A DNA stretch of 64,000 nucleotides from CAWBOY01 sp963790585 (GCA_963790585.1 CAWBOY010000006.1:992001-1056000), one strand, 5' to 3'. Positions 21,476 to 30,858 are shown, numbered from the stretch's first letter. The notes: a model not told the origin generated them from the sequence alone. Translations and numbers: made by a program.

Positions 21476-24052
21476 ATGACTCGTCGCTTGTTAGCCGTCC
21501 TCTGTGGCACGGCCTTGGCGTTTGCCCTGACGGTTCACGCGGGTGAACCGGATAAAGATCCGGCCAAGAAAACCGACAACGCGCTCGATCCGAAGCTCGT
21601 CCAGGACGAGGCGGCTCTCCAGCAAGACGAGCTGCGTCGTCGGTTCGATGACTTCAAGGCAGCCATGCTGCGCGTCGCCCATCGTCTCGAAGCCAGCGCC
21701 AAGAAGGAAGACCAGGACAAAGCCAAGCAGCTCAAGGAAGCGATCGACAAGGCCAGCACCCAGGGGATCGACGGAAAATTCCTCACCCTGATCGCGGCCC
21801 TCAAGGACAAAGACACGCTTGCGAGCATCAACAAGCTCAACTCGCTGGAAAAGACGACGAAAGACCTCCAAAAAGATATTCGCCTGCTCATCGAAATGCT
21901 CGTCAAGGACGACCGTGACAAGCAGCTGAAGGAAGAGCGCGAACGGCTTCAAAAACTATTGGAGCAATTGAAGGCAGTCATCGGCAATCAGGAGCGCGTA
22001 CGGGCCCAGACCGAAATAGGACGGCTCGACAAAAATGAGATAAAAAATCAGCAAGAGAAGGTAACCGACGCCGCCGCGAAGTTGGCCAATGCGAACCGCA
22101 ATGGCGAATCGAACCGTGAGAAGGCCGAGGCCAAGTACGGCGACAAGGGTGACAAATACGGCCGGGCGGAAGGCAAGACCGATACCGAACAAAAGAAGGG
22201 CGACACGCGCGGCGAAGGCAAGCCGATCACGGAAGCCAAAGCTCCGGACACCAAGCCGGCTACTGAAAGCAAACCGAGCCCTGACAAGGGCGATAAGCCC
22301 GGCGCGGAAACTAAGGGCGACAAGAGCGGCATGGGTGAGAAGGCCAGCGAGGGTAAGGGCGACGACAAGTCCAAGCCCGCCGAAGGCAAGAGCGGCGAAG
22401 CCAATAAAGAAGGCAAAGCCGGCGAGCAGAAGAGTGGTGAAGGCAAGGAAGGCGCGAAGCCGAGTGAAGCCAAGTCCGGCGAGAGCAAAGAAGGCGGCAA
22501 GCCTAGCGAAGCCAAAGGTGGCGAAAGTAAGCCGGGTGAAGGCAAGAGTGGCGAATCGAAGAGTGGTGAGCCGAAGCAAGGCGAAGGCAAGAGCGGCGAA
22601 GGTAAGGGCGGCGAGCCAAAGCCTGGCGATGGCAAGGGTGGCGAAGCCAAAGGTGGCGAACCGAAGCCTGGCGAGGGTAAAGGCGGCGAGCCGAAAGCCG
22701 GCGACGGCAAGAGCGGCGAAGGTAAAAGCGGCGACGGCAAGCCGGGCGAGAAGAAGGAAGAGACTGGCAACACCAAGCCTGCCTCCGGTAAAGCCGGCGA
22801 AGGCAGCAAAGAGCCCGGCAAGCCGAGCGCTCCGAAGAGCGGCGCTCCCAAACCGGGCGATGGCCAGGCCAACGGTAAGCAAAGCAACAAGCCGCCAAGC
22901 GCTCCGAGTGAAGCCAAGGGCGGCGCTGGCAAAGCCGGCGAGCCAAAGAGCGGCAGCGACAGCAAAGGCCAGGGCGAAGGCAAAGGCGAATCCAAAGGCA
23001 GCGGCAAAGAAAGCGCGCCGCCCATGGGTGGCAGCCCAAGCCAAGGCAGCCAAAGCAAACAAGGCGGCGGCCAAGCCGGTCAGCAAGGCAGCCAAAGCAA
23101 GAGCGGTCAGCAAGGCCAACCGGGCCAGCAAGCCCAACAGCCGCAAGACGACAATCCCGTGAGAAAGCAGGTACAGGAAGGCAACAAGTATCAGAAGCAA
23201 GCTGAGAAAGAGATCGAGAAAGGCAAGAATGAGGAAGCGTCCACCAAGCAGGACCAGGCGATCAAGGAGTTCAAACAGGCTCAAAAGACCCTGGAAGAAC
23301 TCCTGAAGCAGCTCCGTGAAGAGGAGATGGAACGACTCCTGGCCAAGCTGCAAGAGCGCTGCGAGTATATGTTGCGGCAGCAGATCCAGGTCCGCGACGC
23401 TACCAAGAACATCGGCAAGGAATTGGGCGGCAAGCAGATTGCCGACCTCGACCAAGTCCTGAAGGATGCCGTCCTCAAGGGGACGAACAAGCAACAGGAC
23501 GCCGAAAAGGATATCATCAAAGAGGCTACTATGGCGATCTCTTTGATTCAGGCGGAAGGCAGCGCCATCGCGTTTGCTGAGGTCTTCCGCGGCGTACGGA
23601 GCGATATGCAGAACGTGGCCACTCGTCTTGGTCAGCCGGACGTGGGCGAGGTCACGGTCGCGATCGAAAACGACATCATCGCTGGCCTGCAAGATATGGT
23701 CGACGCCCTCAAGAAGGCTCGCCAGGAAAACAAGGACGCGAACAAGCAGCCCCCGCCGCCGCCTGGTCAAAAGGGCCCGCCGCAAGATCCATCGCTGCTC
23801 AACAAGATTCAGGAACTGAAGCTGATCTTGTCACGGCAGATGCGCGTCAACGATCGAACCGTCCTCTATGGCAAGCAATACAAGGGCGAGCAGGCCGTCA
23901 AGCCGACGGAAACGCCGATGGACGCCAAGGAGCGCGAACGCCTTGAAAACGTCCAGCGTGAACTGCAAGAGCTGGCCGGCCAACAGAAGCGGATCGGCAA
24001 GGTTACCGACGACCTTTATAAGGGTAAGAACAAGGCCCAGGGCGAGCAATGA
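21476..24052 (+). CDS. Secreted coiled-coil protein with Gly/Lys/Glu-rich linker
   Basis: 858 aa. GGAGGG lies about 8 nt before the ATG. A signal peptide (MTRRLLAVLCGTALAFALTV..., cleavage near HAGEP) is followed by a charged coiled coil (residues about 45-200), a long low-complexity linker (about 215-560) made of short units such as GEGKSGE, KPGEGK and GEPK, and a second coiled coil that starts near EGNKYQKQAEKEIEK and runs to the end. No catalytic motif. The flanking MoxR/VWA genes suggest it is part of the same exported assembly, but the ADP-ribosylation locus lies between them. The big open frames antisense to the linker are composition artefacts. Confidence 0.8.
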   Translation: MTRRLLAVLCGTALAFALTVHAGEPDKDPAKKTDNALDPKLVQDEAALQQDELRRRFDDFKAAMLRVAHRLEASAKKEDQDKAKQLKEAIDKASTQGIDGKFLTLIAALKDKDTLASINKLNSLEKTTKDLQKDIRLLIEMLVKDDRDKQLKEERERLQKLLEQLKAVIGNQERVRAQTEIGRLDKNEIKNQQEKVTDAAAKLANANRNGESNREKAEAKYGDKGDKYGRAEGKTDTEQKKGDTRGEGKPITEAKAPDTKPATESKPSPDKGDKPGAETKGDKSGMGEKASEGKGDDKSKPAEGKSGEANKEGKAGEQKSGEGKEGAKPSEAKSGESKEGGKPSEAKGGESKPGEGKSGESKSGEPKQGEGKSGEGKGGEPKPGDGKGGEAKGGEPKPGEGKGGEPKAGDGKSGEGKSGDGKPGEKKEETGNTKPASGKAGEGSKEPGKPSAPKSGAPKPGDGQANGKQSNKPPSAPSEAKGGAGKAGEPKSGSDSKGQGEGKGESKGSGKESAPPMGGSPSQGSQSKQGGGQAGQQGSQSKSGQQGQPGQQAQQPQDDNPVRKQVQEGNKYQKQAEKEIEKGKNEEASTKQDQAIKEFKQAQKTLEELLKQLREEEMERLLAKLQERCEYMLRQQIQVRDATKNIGKELGGKQIADLDQVLKDAVLKGTNKQQDAEKDIIKEATMAISLIQAEGSAIAFAEVFRGVRSDMQNVATRLGQPDVGEVTVAIENDIIAGLQDMVDALKKARQENKDANKQPPPPPGQKGPPQDPSLLNKIQELKLILSRQMRVNDRTVLYGKQYKGEQAVKPTETPMDAKERERLENVQRELQELAGQQKRIGKVTDDLYKGKNKAQGEQ

Positions 24053-24059
24053 TTGTGTC

Positions 24060-24091
24060 GCCGGGCGCTGCGCATCGGCGCAGCGCCCGGC
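24060..24091. terminator. GC-rich hairpin, possible terminator or attenuator
   Basis: GGGCGCTGCGC and GCGCAGCGCCC face each other around an ATCG loop, extended by GCC/GGC. It lies 8 nt after the stop at 24052 and ends 22 nt before the next ATG. The run after it (GTTGTCTTTC) is only weakly T-rich, so attenuation or 3'-end protection is as plausible as termination. Confidence 0.55.
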
Positions 24092-24113
24092 GTTGTCTTT
24101 CAGGAGGTTCTTC

Positions 24114-25331
24114 ATGCGTCTGTGGCTTGGCCTGATGGTCCTCCTTGTTACCGTTGCCTCGGTGCCTGCCTTTCAAGGTGTCGGTCCGAAGGTCGAGTTG
24201 CGCACGATCAAAGGTGACGTGATTCCGGGAGTGCTCGTCGACATCACGGCCACGGAACTCATTGTCACCAAGGGGACCGAACGCGTCGCCACTCCTCTCA
24301 CGCAAATTCTCCTCCTTGACTTCCCCCAAGAAGGAAAACCGGCGCCTGTAGAAAAATATCACGACGTCGAACTCACGGACGGCAGTGTCATTCACTGTGC
24401 GAACATTGCCATCAAGGGCAAACGGGTCACCCTTGTGACCGTCGGCGGTTCCACATTCGATGTCCCATTGGTTCGTGTCTCCAACCTGCTGATGAACGCC
24501 CAGGATGCCAAGAGCCGCAAGGAGTGGACTGCGCAGCTCGGGCAAAAGCGTAGCTCGGACATTTTGGCGATTCTCAATAAAGGCGTACTCAACGCCCTCG
24601 AAGTGACGCTCGGCGACGTGTCGGACGATGGCAAGAAAATCAGCTTCAGGCTCGGCGACTCGGCTCTCAGCCGCGATCTTGATAAGGTTCATGGTCTCAT
24701 TTGGGAACACGCTCCCGATCCGGCGATGCCGATCGCGACCTGCAAATTGATCGACGTCTATGGCTCGACCGTCATGGCTGTCGAGCTGGGAGTCAAGGGT
24801 TCCGAGATTGCGGTGACGACGCCGCTTGGGGTCAAGCTGACGTTTCCCTTCAAGATGGTCGCCAAGATTGACTACAATAAGGATAAATTAAAGTACCTTT
24901 CCGACCTTGACCCGATCAAACTCGAAGACGCTGGGACGGTTGCGGGCGAATGGGTGCGTGGCATTCAAAAAGATCGCATCATCGAAACACCGGGCGGCTT
25001 GCGGCTTGGCGGCAACAGCTACCCGAAAGGGCTATTCATCCCGGCGAACGCCGACATCACCTATGACCTGCGCGGCGACTATCGGGAACTCAAAATGGTG
25101 GCTGGCGTCGACACGTCGATCGGCGGCCAGGCGGGGCCGGTCACGCTCACCATCGAATGCGATGGCCGCGAGCGCGAGAAGCTCACCTTCAATCGCAAGG
25201 ACAAGGAACCGTACAAGGCCCTGACGGTGAATATCAAGGACGTGCAAAAGCTGCGTCTCATCGTGAGCGCTGGGAAAGACGCCGTCTATGGGCGCCATCT
25301 GACGCTGGCGGATGCAAAGGTTACGAAGTGA
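24114..25331 (+). CDS. Secreted NPCBM-domain protein
   Basis: About 405 aa. AGGAGG at 24102-24107 sets the start at 24114. Signal peptide MRLWLGLMVLLVTVASVPAF. The N-terminal two thirds are beta-rich and resemble repeated SH3-like barrels (VELRTIKGDVIPGVLVDI, VELTDGSVIHCANIAIKG). The C-terminal 150 residues match the NPCBM/NEW2 carbohydrate-binding-type domain: GGLRLGGNSYPKGLFI, ADITYDLRGDYRELKMVAGVD, LTFNRKD and a final LRLIVSAGKDAVYGRHLTLADAKV. NPCBM domains bind glycans in other proteins; no ligand is evident. Followed by a family-A hairpin 13 nt after the stop. Confidence 0.82.
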   Translation: MRLWLGLMVLLVTVASVPAFQGVGPKVELRTIKGDVIPGVLVDITATELIVTKGTERVATPLTQILLLDFPQEGKPAPVEKYHDVELTDGSVIHCANIAIKGKRVTLVTVGGSTFDVPLVRVSNLLMNAQDAKSRKEWTAQLGQKRSSDILAILNKGVLNALEVTLGDVSDDGKKISFRLGDSALSRDLDKVHGLIWEHAPDPAMPIATCKLIDVYGSTVMAVELGVKGSEIAVTTPLGVKLTFPFKMVAKIDYNKDKLKYLSDLDPIKLEDAGTVAGEWVRGIQKDRIIETPGGLRLGGNSYPKGLFIPANADITYDLRGDYRELKMVAGVDTSIGGQAGPVTLTIECDGREREKLTFNRKDKEPYKALTVNIKDVQKLRLIVSAGKDAVYGRHLTLADAKVTK

Positions 25332-25344
25332 ATGGAGATCCGCC

Positions 25345-25428
25345 TTGGCGAGCCGGGAGCGTTAGCGACCGGAGCGAATTACGCCCGCTCAAACTTTCTC
25401 CGGTCGCTTACGCTCCCGGCTCGCCAAG
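25345..25428. repeat. Intergenic palindrome, family A copy 2
   Basis: Arms from TTGGCGAGCCGGGAGCGTTA (25345-25374) and its complement (25398-25428). Begins 13 nt after the stop at 25331, the same distance as copies at 4658 and 32010. Confidence 0.9.
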
Positions 25429-25485
25429 ACATCCGTTTTTTCGGATCGGCTCCTCGATAGCTACGAACATCTTGAGGAATACGCG

Positions 25486-27348
25486 ATGAATCTGTGCCCC
25501 TGTTTACATGGACGTTCGCTCGCTTGCTTCGCGCCTATCCTTCTATTGGCCGCATTCGCCTTGAGCGCGGTCGCGGAGGATACACCCAAAGTCGGAGAGA
25601 TCACGCTCGATAAACGTCTGCAAGACGAAGAGGCGCGGCGGGTTGCGGCCATCGAAAAGGCTAAGCCTTCCGTCGTCGCCATTTTCGCTGCGGGCGGGGC
25701 GGGCGGTGGTTCGGGCGTGCTGATCGACGAAGATGGTTATGCGTTGACCAATTTTCACGTCGTCGAAGGTTCGGGCGCCGTCATGAAGTGTGGCCTGCCC
25801 GATGGCGTCTTCTACGACGGCGTCCTGGTCGGCCTTGATAAGGTCGGCGACGTTGCGCTCATCAAATTGTTGCCCAAGAAAGAGGGCGACAAGACCTATC
25901 CCTTGGCGGGCAAAGGCAAGTTTCCTTTCGCCAAGCTCGGCGACAGCGACAAGCTCAAAGCCGGCGATTGGTCCCTGGCAATGGGCAACCCTTTTCTGTT
26001 AGCCACGGACTTCACGCCTACTGTGACCTTTGGCCTCGTCAGTGGCGTGCATCGCTTTCAGTATCCGTCGGGAACATTCCTCGAATATACCGACTGCATC
26101 CAGATCGATACGTCGATCAATCCAGGCAACTCGGGTGGGCCGTTGTTCAACATGGATGGCGAATTGGTCGGCATCAATGGCCGGGGCTCGTTCGAGAAAC
26201 GGGGCCGGGTCAACTCGGGCGTCGGCTATGCGATCTCGATCAATCAGATCAAGAACTTCATGGGTCAGCTCCGTGCCGGCATGGACACCGATCACGCTTC
26301 GCTCGGCGCGCTGATCGCCAGCGATATGGAAGATCCGACACTGGAGAAAATGAAAGTCCAGGCGATCATCGAATGCGATGCCAAGCGGCGTGGCCTGCAG
26401 GATGGCGATCAGATCGTCAGTTTCGCGGGCCGGCCGGTATCCACGGTGAACGAGTACAAAAACATCCTCGGCATCTTCCCCAAGGGCTGGCGCCTGCCGT
26501 TGACCTATCGCCGCGAGGAGAAAAAGACACAGATCCTCGTTCGCCTGATGGGTGTACAGCGCCAGGAGATTCCTGGCAAGGACCCCGAGGCTGACAAGAA
26601 GCCGGCCGCGCCCCAACAACCAAAAGTCGTCGTCAGTCATCCGATGTACAAAGCCAAGGATGGGTTCGCTAATTTCTACTTCAACGAACAAGCCCGCAAC
26701 CGCCTCCTGGCCGGCTTCAAGAAGACCGCGAACTTTACGGACAAAGGCGGGGACTGGACCTTCCGAGCGACGGGCGATATTCGCGGCGTCAGGGGGTCCG
26801 CTCTAATCGCCATCAAGCATCAAGGGGCCAAAAATGAAAAGGACGACGTGATCGCCGGGTCGGTCGGTGGCATCGATCAAAACCTGGAGCCTTTGAAGCA
26901 GGACCTCAAGTTGGATGAACTCCATGAGCCGATTGGTTCGGGCGGCCTGTTGATCGCCCTGTACCATTATCGTCAACTGCTGACCCAAAGCGGTAAGGAC
27001 TTGATGCAGACGACGCATGGCGGCAACGAGCCATATTACTTGCCCGCGACTGGCCCCGAGGCGCCAGACTACACCAAACTCCGCGTCGATGCCGAGGTGT
27101 TGAGAACCTCGTATGCCGGCGTTGCGGGCAAATGGTATTTTCAGTCGCAAAAGGACGGGACATATCAGCTATTGGGCTTCGAAATCACTGTCGAGCGCGA
27201 CGACGACCCCTGCGAGGTCGCTCTAATCGATTATGTCAAAGAAGGCGACAATCTCGTGCCAAGTAAGATGCTGATTCGACATGGCAATGGTGTGTATGCG
27301 AATTTTAATCAGCTAACGATCAAACGAGACGCGGCCAAGACAAAGTGA
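25486..27348 (+). CDS. Secreted trypsin-like serine protease with PDZ domain (intact triad)
   Basis: 620 aa. Signal peptide ending near AVAEDTP. A trypsin/HtrA-like protease domain carries a complete triad: His91 in ALTNFHVVEG, Asp122 in KVGDVALIKL, Ser216 in SINPGNSGGPLFN. A PDZ domain (residues about 275-355, IIECDAKRRGLQDGDQIVSFAGRPV) follows, then about 250 residues I do not recognise. HtrA-like proteases degrade or sense misfolded exported proteins. First of three consecutive protease-like genes; the next two have lost catalytic residues. No strong ribosome-binding site is obvious (ACATCTTGAGGAATACGCG gives a GAGG). Confidence 0.88.
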   Translation: MNLCPCLHGRSLACFAPILLLAAFALSAVAEDTPKVGEITLDKRLQDEEARRVAAIEKAKPSVVAIFAAGGAGGGSGVLIDEDGYALTNFHVVEGSGAVMKCGLPDGVFYDGVLVGLDKVGDVALIKLLPKKEGDKTYPLAGKGKFPFAKLGDSDKLKAGDWSLAMGNPFLLATDFTPTVTFGLVSGVHRFQYPSGTFLEYTDCIQIDTSINPGNSGGPLFNMDGELVGINGRGSFEKRGRVNSGVGYAISINQIKNFMGQLRAGMDTDHASLGALIASDMEDPTLEKMKVQAIIECDAKRRGLQDGDQIVSFAGRPVSTVNEYKNILGIFPKGWRLPLTYRREEKKTQILVRLMGVQRQEIPGKDPEADKKPAAPQQPKVVVSHPMYKAKDGFANFYFNEQARNRLLAGFKKTANFTDKGGDWTFRATGDIRGVRGSALIAIKHQGAKNEKDDVIAGSVGGIDQNLEPLKQDLKLDELHEPIGSGGLLIALYHYRQLLTQSGKDLMQTTHGGNEPYYLPATGPEAPDYTKLRVDAEVLRTSYAGVAGKWYFQSQKDGTYQLLGFEITVERDDDPCEVALIDYVKEGDNLVPSKMLIRHGNGVYANFNQLTIKRDAAKTK

Positions 27349-27409
27349 AACACGCTTTAGCGTTTATTGACAATAATCCAGTGAATGACATCAATAACGC
27401 GGTGTTGCA

Positions 27410-27474
27410 GAGCCTGAAGCGTAAGCGAAGAGCATTACGTCGGTGTAAAGCCTCTTCGCTTACGCTTCAGGCTC
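27410..27474. repeat. Intergenic palindrome, family B copy 2
   Basis: Arms from GAGCCTGAAGCGTAAGCGAA (27410 onwards) and its complement ending at 27474. Starts 61 nt after the upstream stop, more distant than most copies. Confidence 0.88.
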
Positions 27475-27499
27475 GGTTCCCTCGACGATAGGTAGACAC

Positions 27500-28609
27500 A
27501 TGACCTCCGTGCGCTATTTTCCGCGATTCCTGATCGCATCCGTTGTAATCCTCTCTCCGGCCCTCGCCCGTGCGGACGAGTCATTCGCTACAGTCGCCGA
27601 GCAGGTCAATCGCAAGGTCGTGAAGCTCTTTGGCTCCGGTGGTATTCGTGGCCTGCCGTCTTATGGTTCGGGCATTCTCGTATCGTCGGATGGTTACATC
27701 CTGACGGTCTATAACCACATTCTCGAGACGGAGGATCTAAGGGTTCACCTGTGGAACAATCTGCTCTATCACGCCAAAGTGGTGGCCATCGAGCCGGAGT
27801 TGGATGTGGCCCTGGTGAAGATCGTCGATAAGGATCTGAATCTCAAGGATTATTTCGATGTGGCTGAGGCCGCGAAACGGCCAATGGCGGAGCCGGGGAC
27901 CGGTATTCTGGGCTTCAGCAATCAGTTTCTAATCGCGACGCGTGGGGAGCCGATGTCGATTCAGCGCGGTCGAGTCGCGGCGGTAGCCAAGCTCCAGGCC
28001 AGCCGTGGTATCTTTCAAGCGCCGTTCAGCGGCGATGTCTATGTGATCGACGCCATCACCAACAACCCCGGCGCGGCCGGCGGCGCGGTCACGACACGAA
28101 AAGGGGAGCTGCTTGGGCTGATCGGCAAAGAGCTGCGCAACGACCTATCGAACACCTGGATCAATTACGCCGTGCCTATCAACGCCAAGATCGAAGTCCG
28201 CGAAAAGAACGATAACGTGGCAACGCGCACGATCGCTGAGCTGGTCGAGAAGAAAGACAAATATGTCGCCCTCGATAGCAAGCGTGACAAGAACGCGGGC
28301 GGCGGCTACACCGGTATGCAGATGGTGGCCAACGTGCTCGAGTTGACGCCTCCTTATATCGAGGAAGTCGCACCTGGATCGCCAGCGGCCAAGGCCGGAC
28401 TGAAGCCGGACGACCTAATTGTCTATGTCGATGGTCTACCGGTTAACAATATCCAGGCGCTTGAAGAGATGCTCAATCAATATCGGCCCGGCCAGGAGAT
28501 TCGGCTGGAGGTCCAGCGCGCGAAGAAGCTGACGACGGTCACGATCAAGCTGGAAGAACACAAGACCAAGAAGAAGCCGGTAAAGCCGGGGGATGATAAG
28601 GATAAGTAA
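27500..28609 (+). CDS. Protease-like PDZ protein, catalytic serine replaced
   Basis: 369 aa with a signal peptide (cleavage near ALARADES). Protease-like domain: His73 in TVYNHILE and Asp102 in ELDVALVKI are present, but the Ser motif reads NNPGAAGGA, so Ala193 sits where the nucleophile should be. A PDZ domain follows (about 275-350: EEVAPGSPAAKAGLKPDDLIVYVDG). The C-terminus is Lys-rich. It is therefore probably a binding or regulatory paralogue of 25486-27348 rather than an active protease. Same strand, 151 nt from its neighbour. Confidence 0.85.
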   Translation: MTSVRYFPRFLIASVVILSPALARADESFATVAEQVNRKVVKLFGSGGIRGLPSYGSGILVSSDGYILTVYNHILETEDLRVHLWNNLLYHAKVVAIEPELDVALVKIVDKDLNLKDYFDVAEAAKRPMAEPGTGILGFSNQFLIATRGEPMSIQRGRVAAVAKLQASRGIFQAPFSGDVYVIDAITNNPGAAGGAVTTRKGELLGLIGKELRNDLSNTWINYAVPINAKIEVREKNDNVATRTIAELVEKKDKYVALDSKRDKNAGGGYTGMQMVANVLELTPPYIEEVAPGSPAAKAGLKPDDLIVYVDGLPVNNIQALEEMLNQYRPGQEIRLEVQRAKKLTTVTIKLEEHKTKKKPVKPGDDKDK

Positions 28610-28617
28610 AAGGGGAT

Positions 28618-28676
28618 CTCACGAGACCCTAGCGCATGCGCGGGGTCAAGTCTGAAGAACCCGTCGCTTGCTGGTA
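28618..28676. repeat. Degenerate family G element
   Basis: About 60 nt matching one arm of the palindrome at 59424-59492 (GCGCATGCGCGGGGTC block) with a decayed right arm. Begins 8 nt after the upstream stop. Confidence 0.5.
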
Positions 28677-28701
28677 AGTTAACGCATGAGGAATCACGCC
28701 G

Positions 28702-30858
28702 ATGATGCGGTCGAAGCTCTTGTCCCTGTTGACTCTCTCTCTCCTCGCCCTTGGACCGACCGTGCGCGCGGACGACGACCTGGAGGATTTACGGCAACGG
28801 GCGATTAAGACTGCGGTGCAGAAGGTGTCGCCGTGCGTTGTGATGATCGAGACTTCGGGTGGCGTTGATGTGGTTCGCACTGGGCCCCCTGGCCCGCAGG
28901 GCGGTGGCATGATTCGCACCGGCGTCGGGCCGACGACTGGGGTAATCGTTGGCCGCGATGGCTACATCATCACGAGTGCCTTCAACTTTATAAACAAGCC
29001 TTCGCAAATCCGTGTGGCCATTCCCGGTCAAAAGGATCGCCTTGTCGCCACGGTCGTGGCGACCGATCAGACACGGATGTTGACGCTCCTCAAGGTGGAG
29101 GCGAAAGACCTTGCTTTGCCGACGATGATGCCCAAAGCTGAAATCAAGATCGGGCATACCGCACTGGCTGTGGGCCGCACTTTGAGCAAGACGATCGACG
29201 AGCCGCCCTCCGTGAGCGAGGGGATCATCAGCGCCCTCAATCGTGTTTGGGGCAAAGCAGTGCAGACTGACGCCAAGGTTTCGCCAGTCAATTATGGTGG
29301 GCCGTTGGTCGACCTGTCCGGGCGCGTCATCGGCATCCTGGTTCCGGCTTCGCCGCGGGCGGAAGGTGAGACGGCCGGCTTTGAATGGTATGACTCGGGT
29401 ATCGGCTTCGCCGTGCCGCTCGAAGATATCAACAAGGCCTTGCCTCGGCTCAAAGAGGGTAAGGATCTCAAACGTGGCCTTATCGGCGTCAATATGGCGC
29501 AAAGTCAGGATCAATTCGGCGTCGTGCCGAAGGTGGCCTCGATCCAGCCGGGCTCCGCGGCCGAGAAAGCTGGGATCAAAATCGATGATGTCATCAAGGA
29601 AATCGATGGCCATCCGATTGCCAATTTCGCCCAGCTTCAACACCAGCTTGGCTCGAAATACGAAGGTGATATCATTCGCGTCAAAGTGACGCGCGGCAAG
29701 GAAGAAAAGGTCATCGACAAGCTCGTGCTCGGCGGCGCGGTGACGGCCTTTGGTCAGGCCTTCCTTGGCATTCTGCCGATGCGCGACGACACCGCCACCG
29801 GCGTCGAGATTCGCTACGTCTATGAGAAAGGTCCCGCCGAGAAGGCCGGACTAAAGGAGGGCGATCGCGTCCTCAAGATCGGCCGGTCACCCGGTCCGGG
29901 CGCGCCACCGCAGATGGTGGACGTGAAAAATCGCGACGTTTTATTGGCCATGATGGATCAATTGGCCCCGAACATCGAACTCAAAGTCGAGGTCAAACGC
30001 AAGGCGACCAACAAGAACGAGACTCTGACCATAAATACGGCGGCCATGACGGATGCCGTACCGGACCGCCTGCCTCTTCCTTCGAGCGTCAAGGAACGCA
30101 AGGGCAAAGTCGAAGAAAAGGCCCCCGAGAAGAAGGACGAGGCCAAGAAAGATGACCCCAAGAAGGACGAGGCCGAAAAGAAGGACGACCCCAAGAAAGA
30201 CGATGACAAAGATCTGCCGGAGACGGGTCTCTTCGAGAGGAAATCGCCGGCGAAGGACCATTCCTATTGGGTCTATGTTCCGGACAACTACAAGCCGGAG
30301 GTTGCCCATGCCTTGATCGTTTGGCTCCATCCGATCAACAAAGGCCGCGAGCGCGACGTCAAGGACTTTAAGCGCGCCTGGCAGGATTACTGTGAGGATT
30401 ATCACTTCATCATCGTCGCGCCGATCTCGGATAACCCGATGACCGGCTGGGCGCCCGGCGAGGCTGATTTCATTCAGGAAGCCGTCAAGGACGTCTCCAA
30501 AGACTACACCGTCGACAAACGCCGCGTCATCGCGCATGGCATGGGCATGGGCGGCCAAATGGCGTTTTATCTCGGCTTCCATAGCCGTAACCTGATTCGC
30601 GGCGTGGCCACTACCGGCGCGGCTCTGACCAGCGCTCCCAAGGAACGAGTCGCCAATCAGCCGCTGTCCTTCTTCCTCGTCGTTGGCGGGAAAGATCCGC
30701 TCAAAGACGAGGTGATCGAATCGAACAAGAAACTGATGGAATACAAGTTCTCGACCCTGTTTACCGAGATCAAGGACATGGGGCATGAGTACCTCGATTT
30801 CGACGAGTCGACCCTCAAACAGTTGATTCGGTGGATCGATTCGTTGGATAAGGTGTGA
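28702..30858 (+). CDS. Pseudoprotease with two PDZ domains and an esterase-like C-terminus
   Basis: 718 aa. Signal peptide ends near TVRADDD. The trypsin-like fold is recognisable (GVIVGRDGYIITSAFNF, IKIGHTALAVG, PVNYGGPLVDLSG) but all three triad positions are changed: Phe94 for His, Met126 for Asp, Tyr198 for Ser. Two PDZ domains follow (about 275-350 and 355-450), then a Lys/Asp/Glu linker (residues about 465-510) and an alpha/beta-hydrolase-like domain (HALIVWLHPINKG, RRVIAHGMGMGGQMAF). The nucleophile elbow G-x-S-x-G reads GMGMG, so it too seems inactive. Third of three related genes; likely a scaffold or sensor in the envelope. Confidence 0.83.
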   Translation: MMRSKLLSLLTLSLLALGPTVRADDDLEDLRQRAIKTAVQKVSPCVVMIETSGGVDVVRTGPPGPQGGGMIRTGVGPTTGVIVGRDGYIITSAFNFINKPSQIRVAIPGQKDRLVATVVATDQTRMLTLLKVEAKDLALPTMMPKAEIKIGHTALAVGRTLSKTIDEPPSVSEGIISALNRVWGKAVQTDAKVSPVNYGGPLVDLSGRVIGILVPASPRAEGETAGFEWYDSGIGFAVPLEDINKALPRLKEGKDLKRGLIGVNMAQSQDQFGVVPKVASIQPGSAAEKAGIKIDDVIKEIDGHPIANFAQLQHQLGSKYEGDIIRVKVTRGKEEKVIDKLVLGGAVTAFGQAFLGILPMRDDTATGVEIRYVYEKGPAEKAGLKEGDRVLKIGRSPGPGAPPQMVDVKNRDVLLAMMDQLAPNIELKVEVKRKATNKNETLTINTAAMTDAVPDRLPLPSSVKERKGKVEEKAPEKKDEAKKDDPKKDEAEKKDDPKKDDDKDLPETGLFERKSPAKDHSYWVYVPDNYKPEVAHALIVWLHPINKGRERDVKDFKRAWQDYCEDYHFIIVAPISDNPMTGWAPGEADFIQEAVKDVSKDYTVDKRRVIAHGMGMGGQMAFYLGFHSRNLIRGVATTGAALTSAPKERVANQPLSFFLVVGGKDPLKDEVIESNKKLMEYKFSTLFTEIKDMGHEYLDFDESTLKQLIRWIDSLDKV

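Noticed and set aside
21956..23785. Long open frames on the reverse strand (609 and 336 codons) under the Gly/Lys/Glu-rich gene
   Set aside because: They mirror the low-complexity GGC/AAG/GAA repeats of the sense gene; no signal, start site or family is visible.
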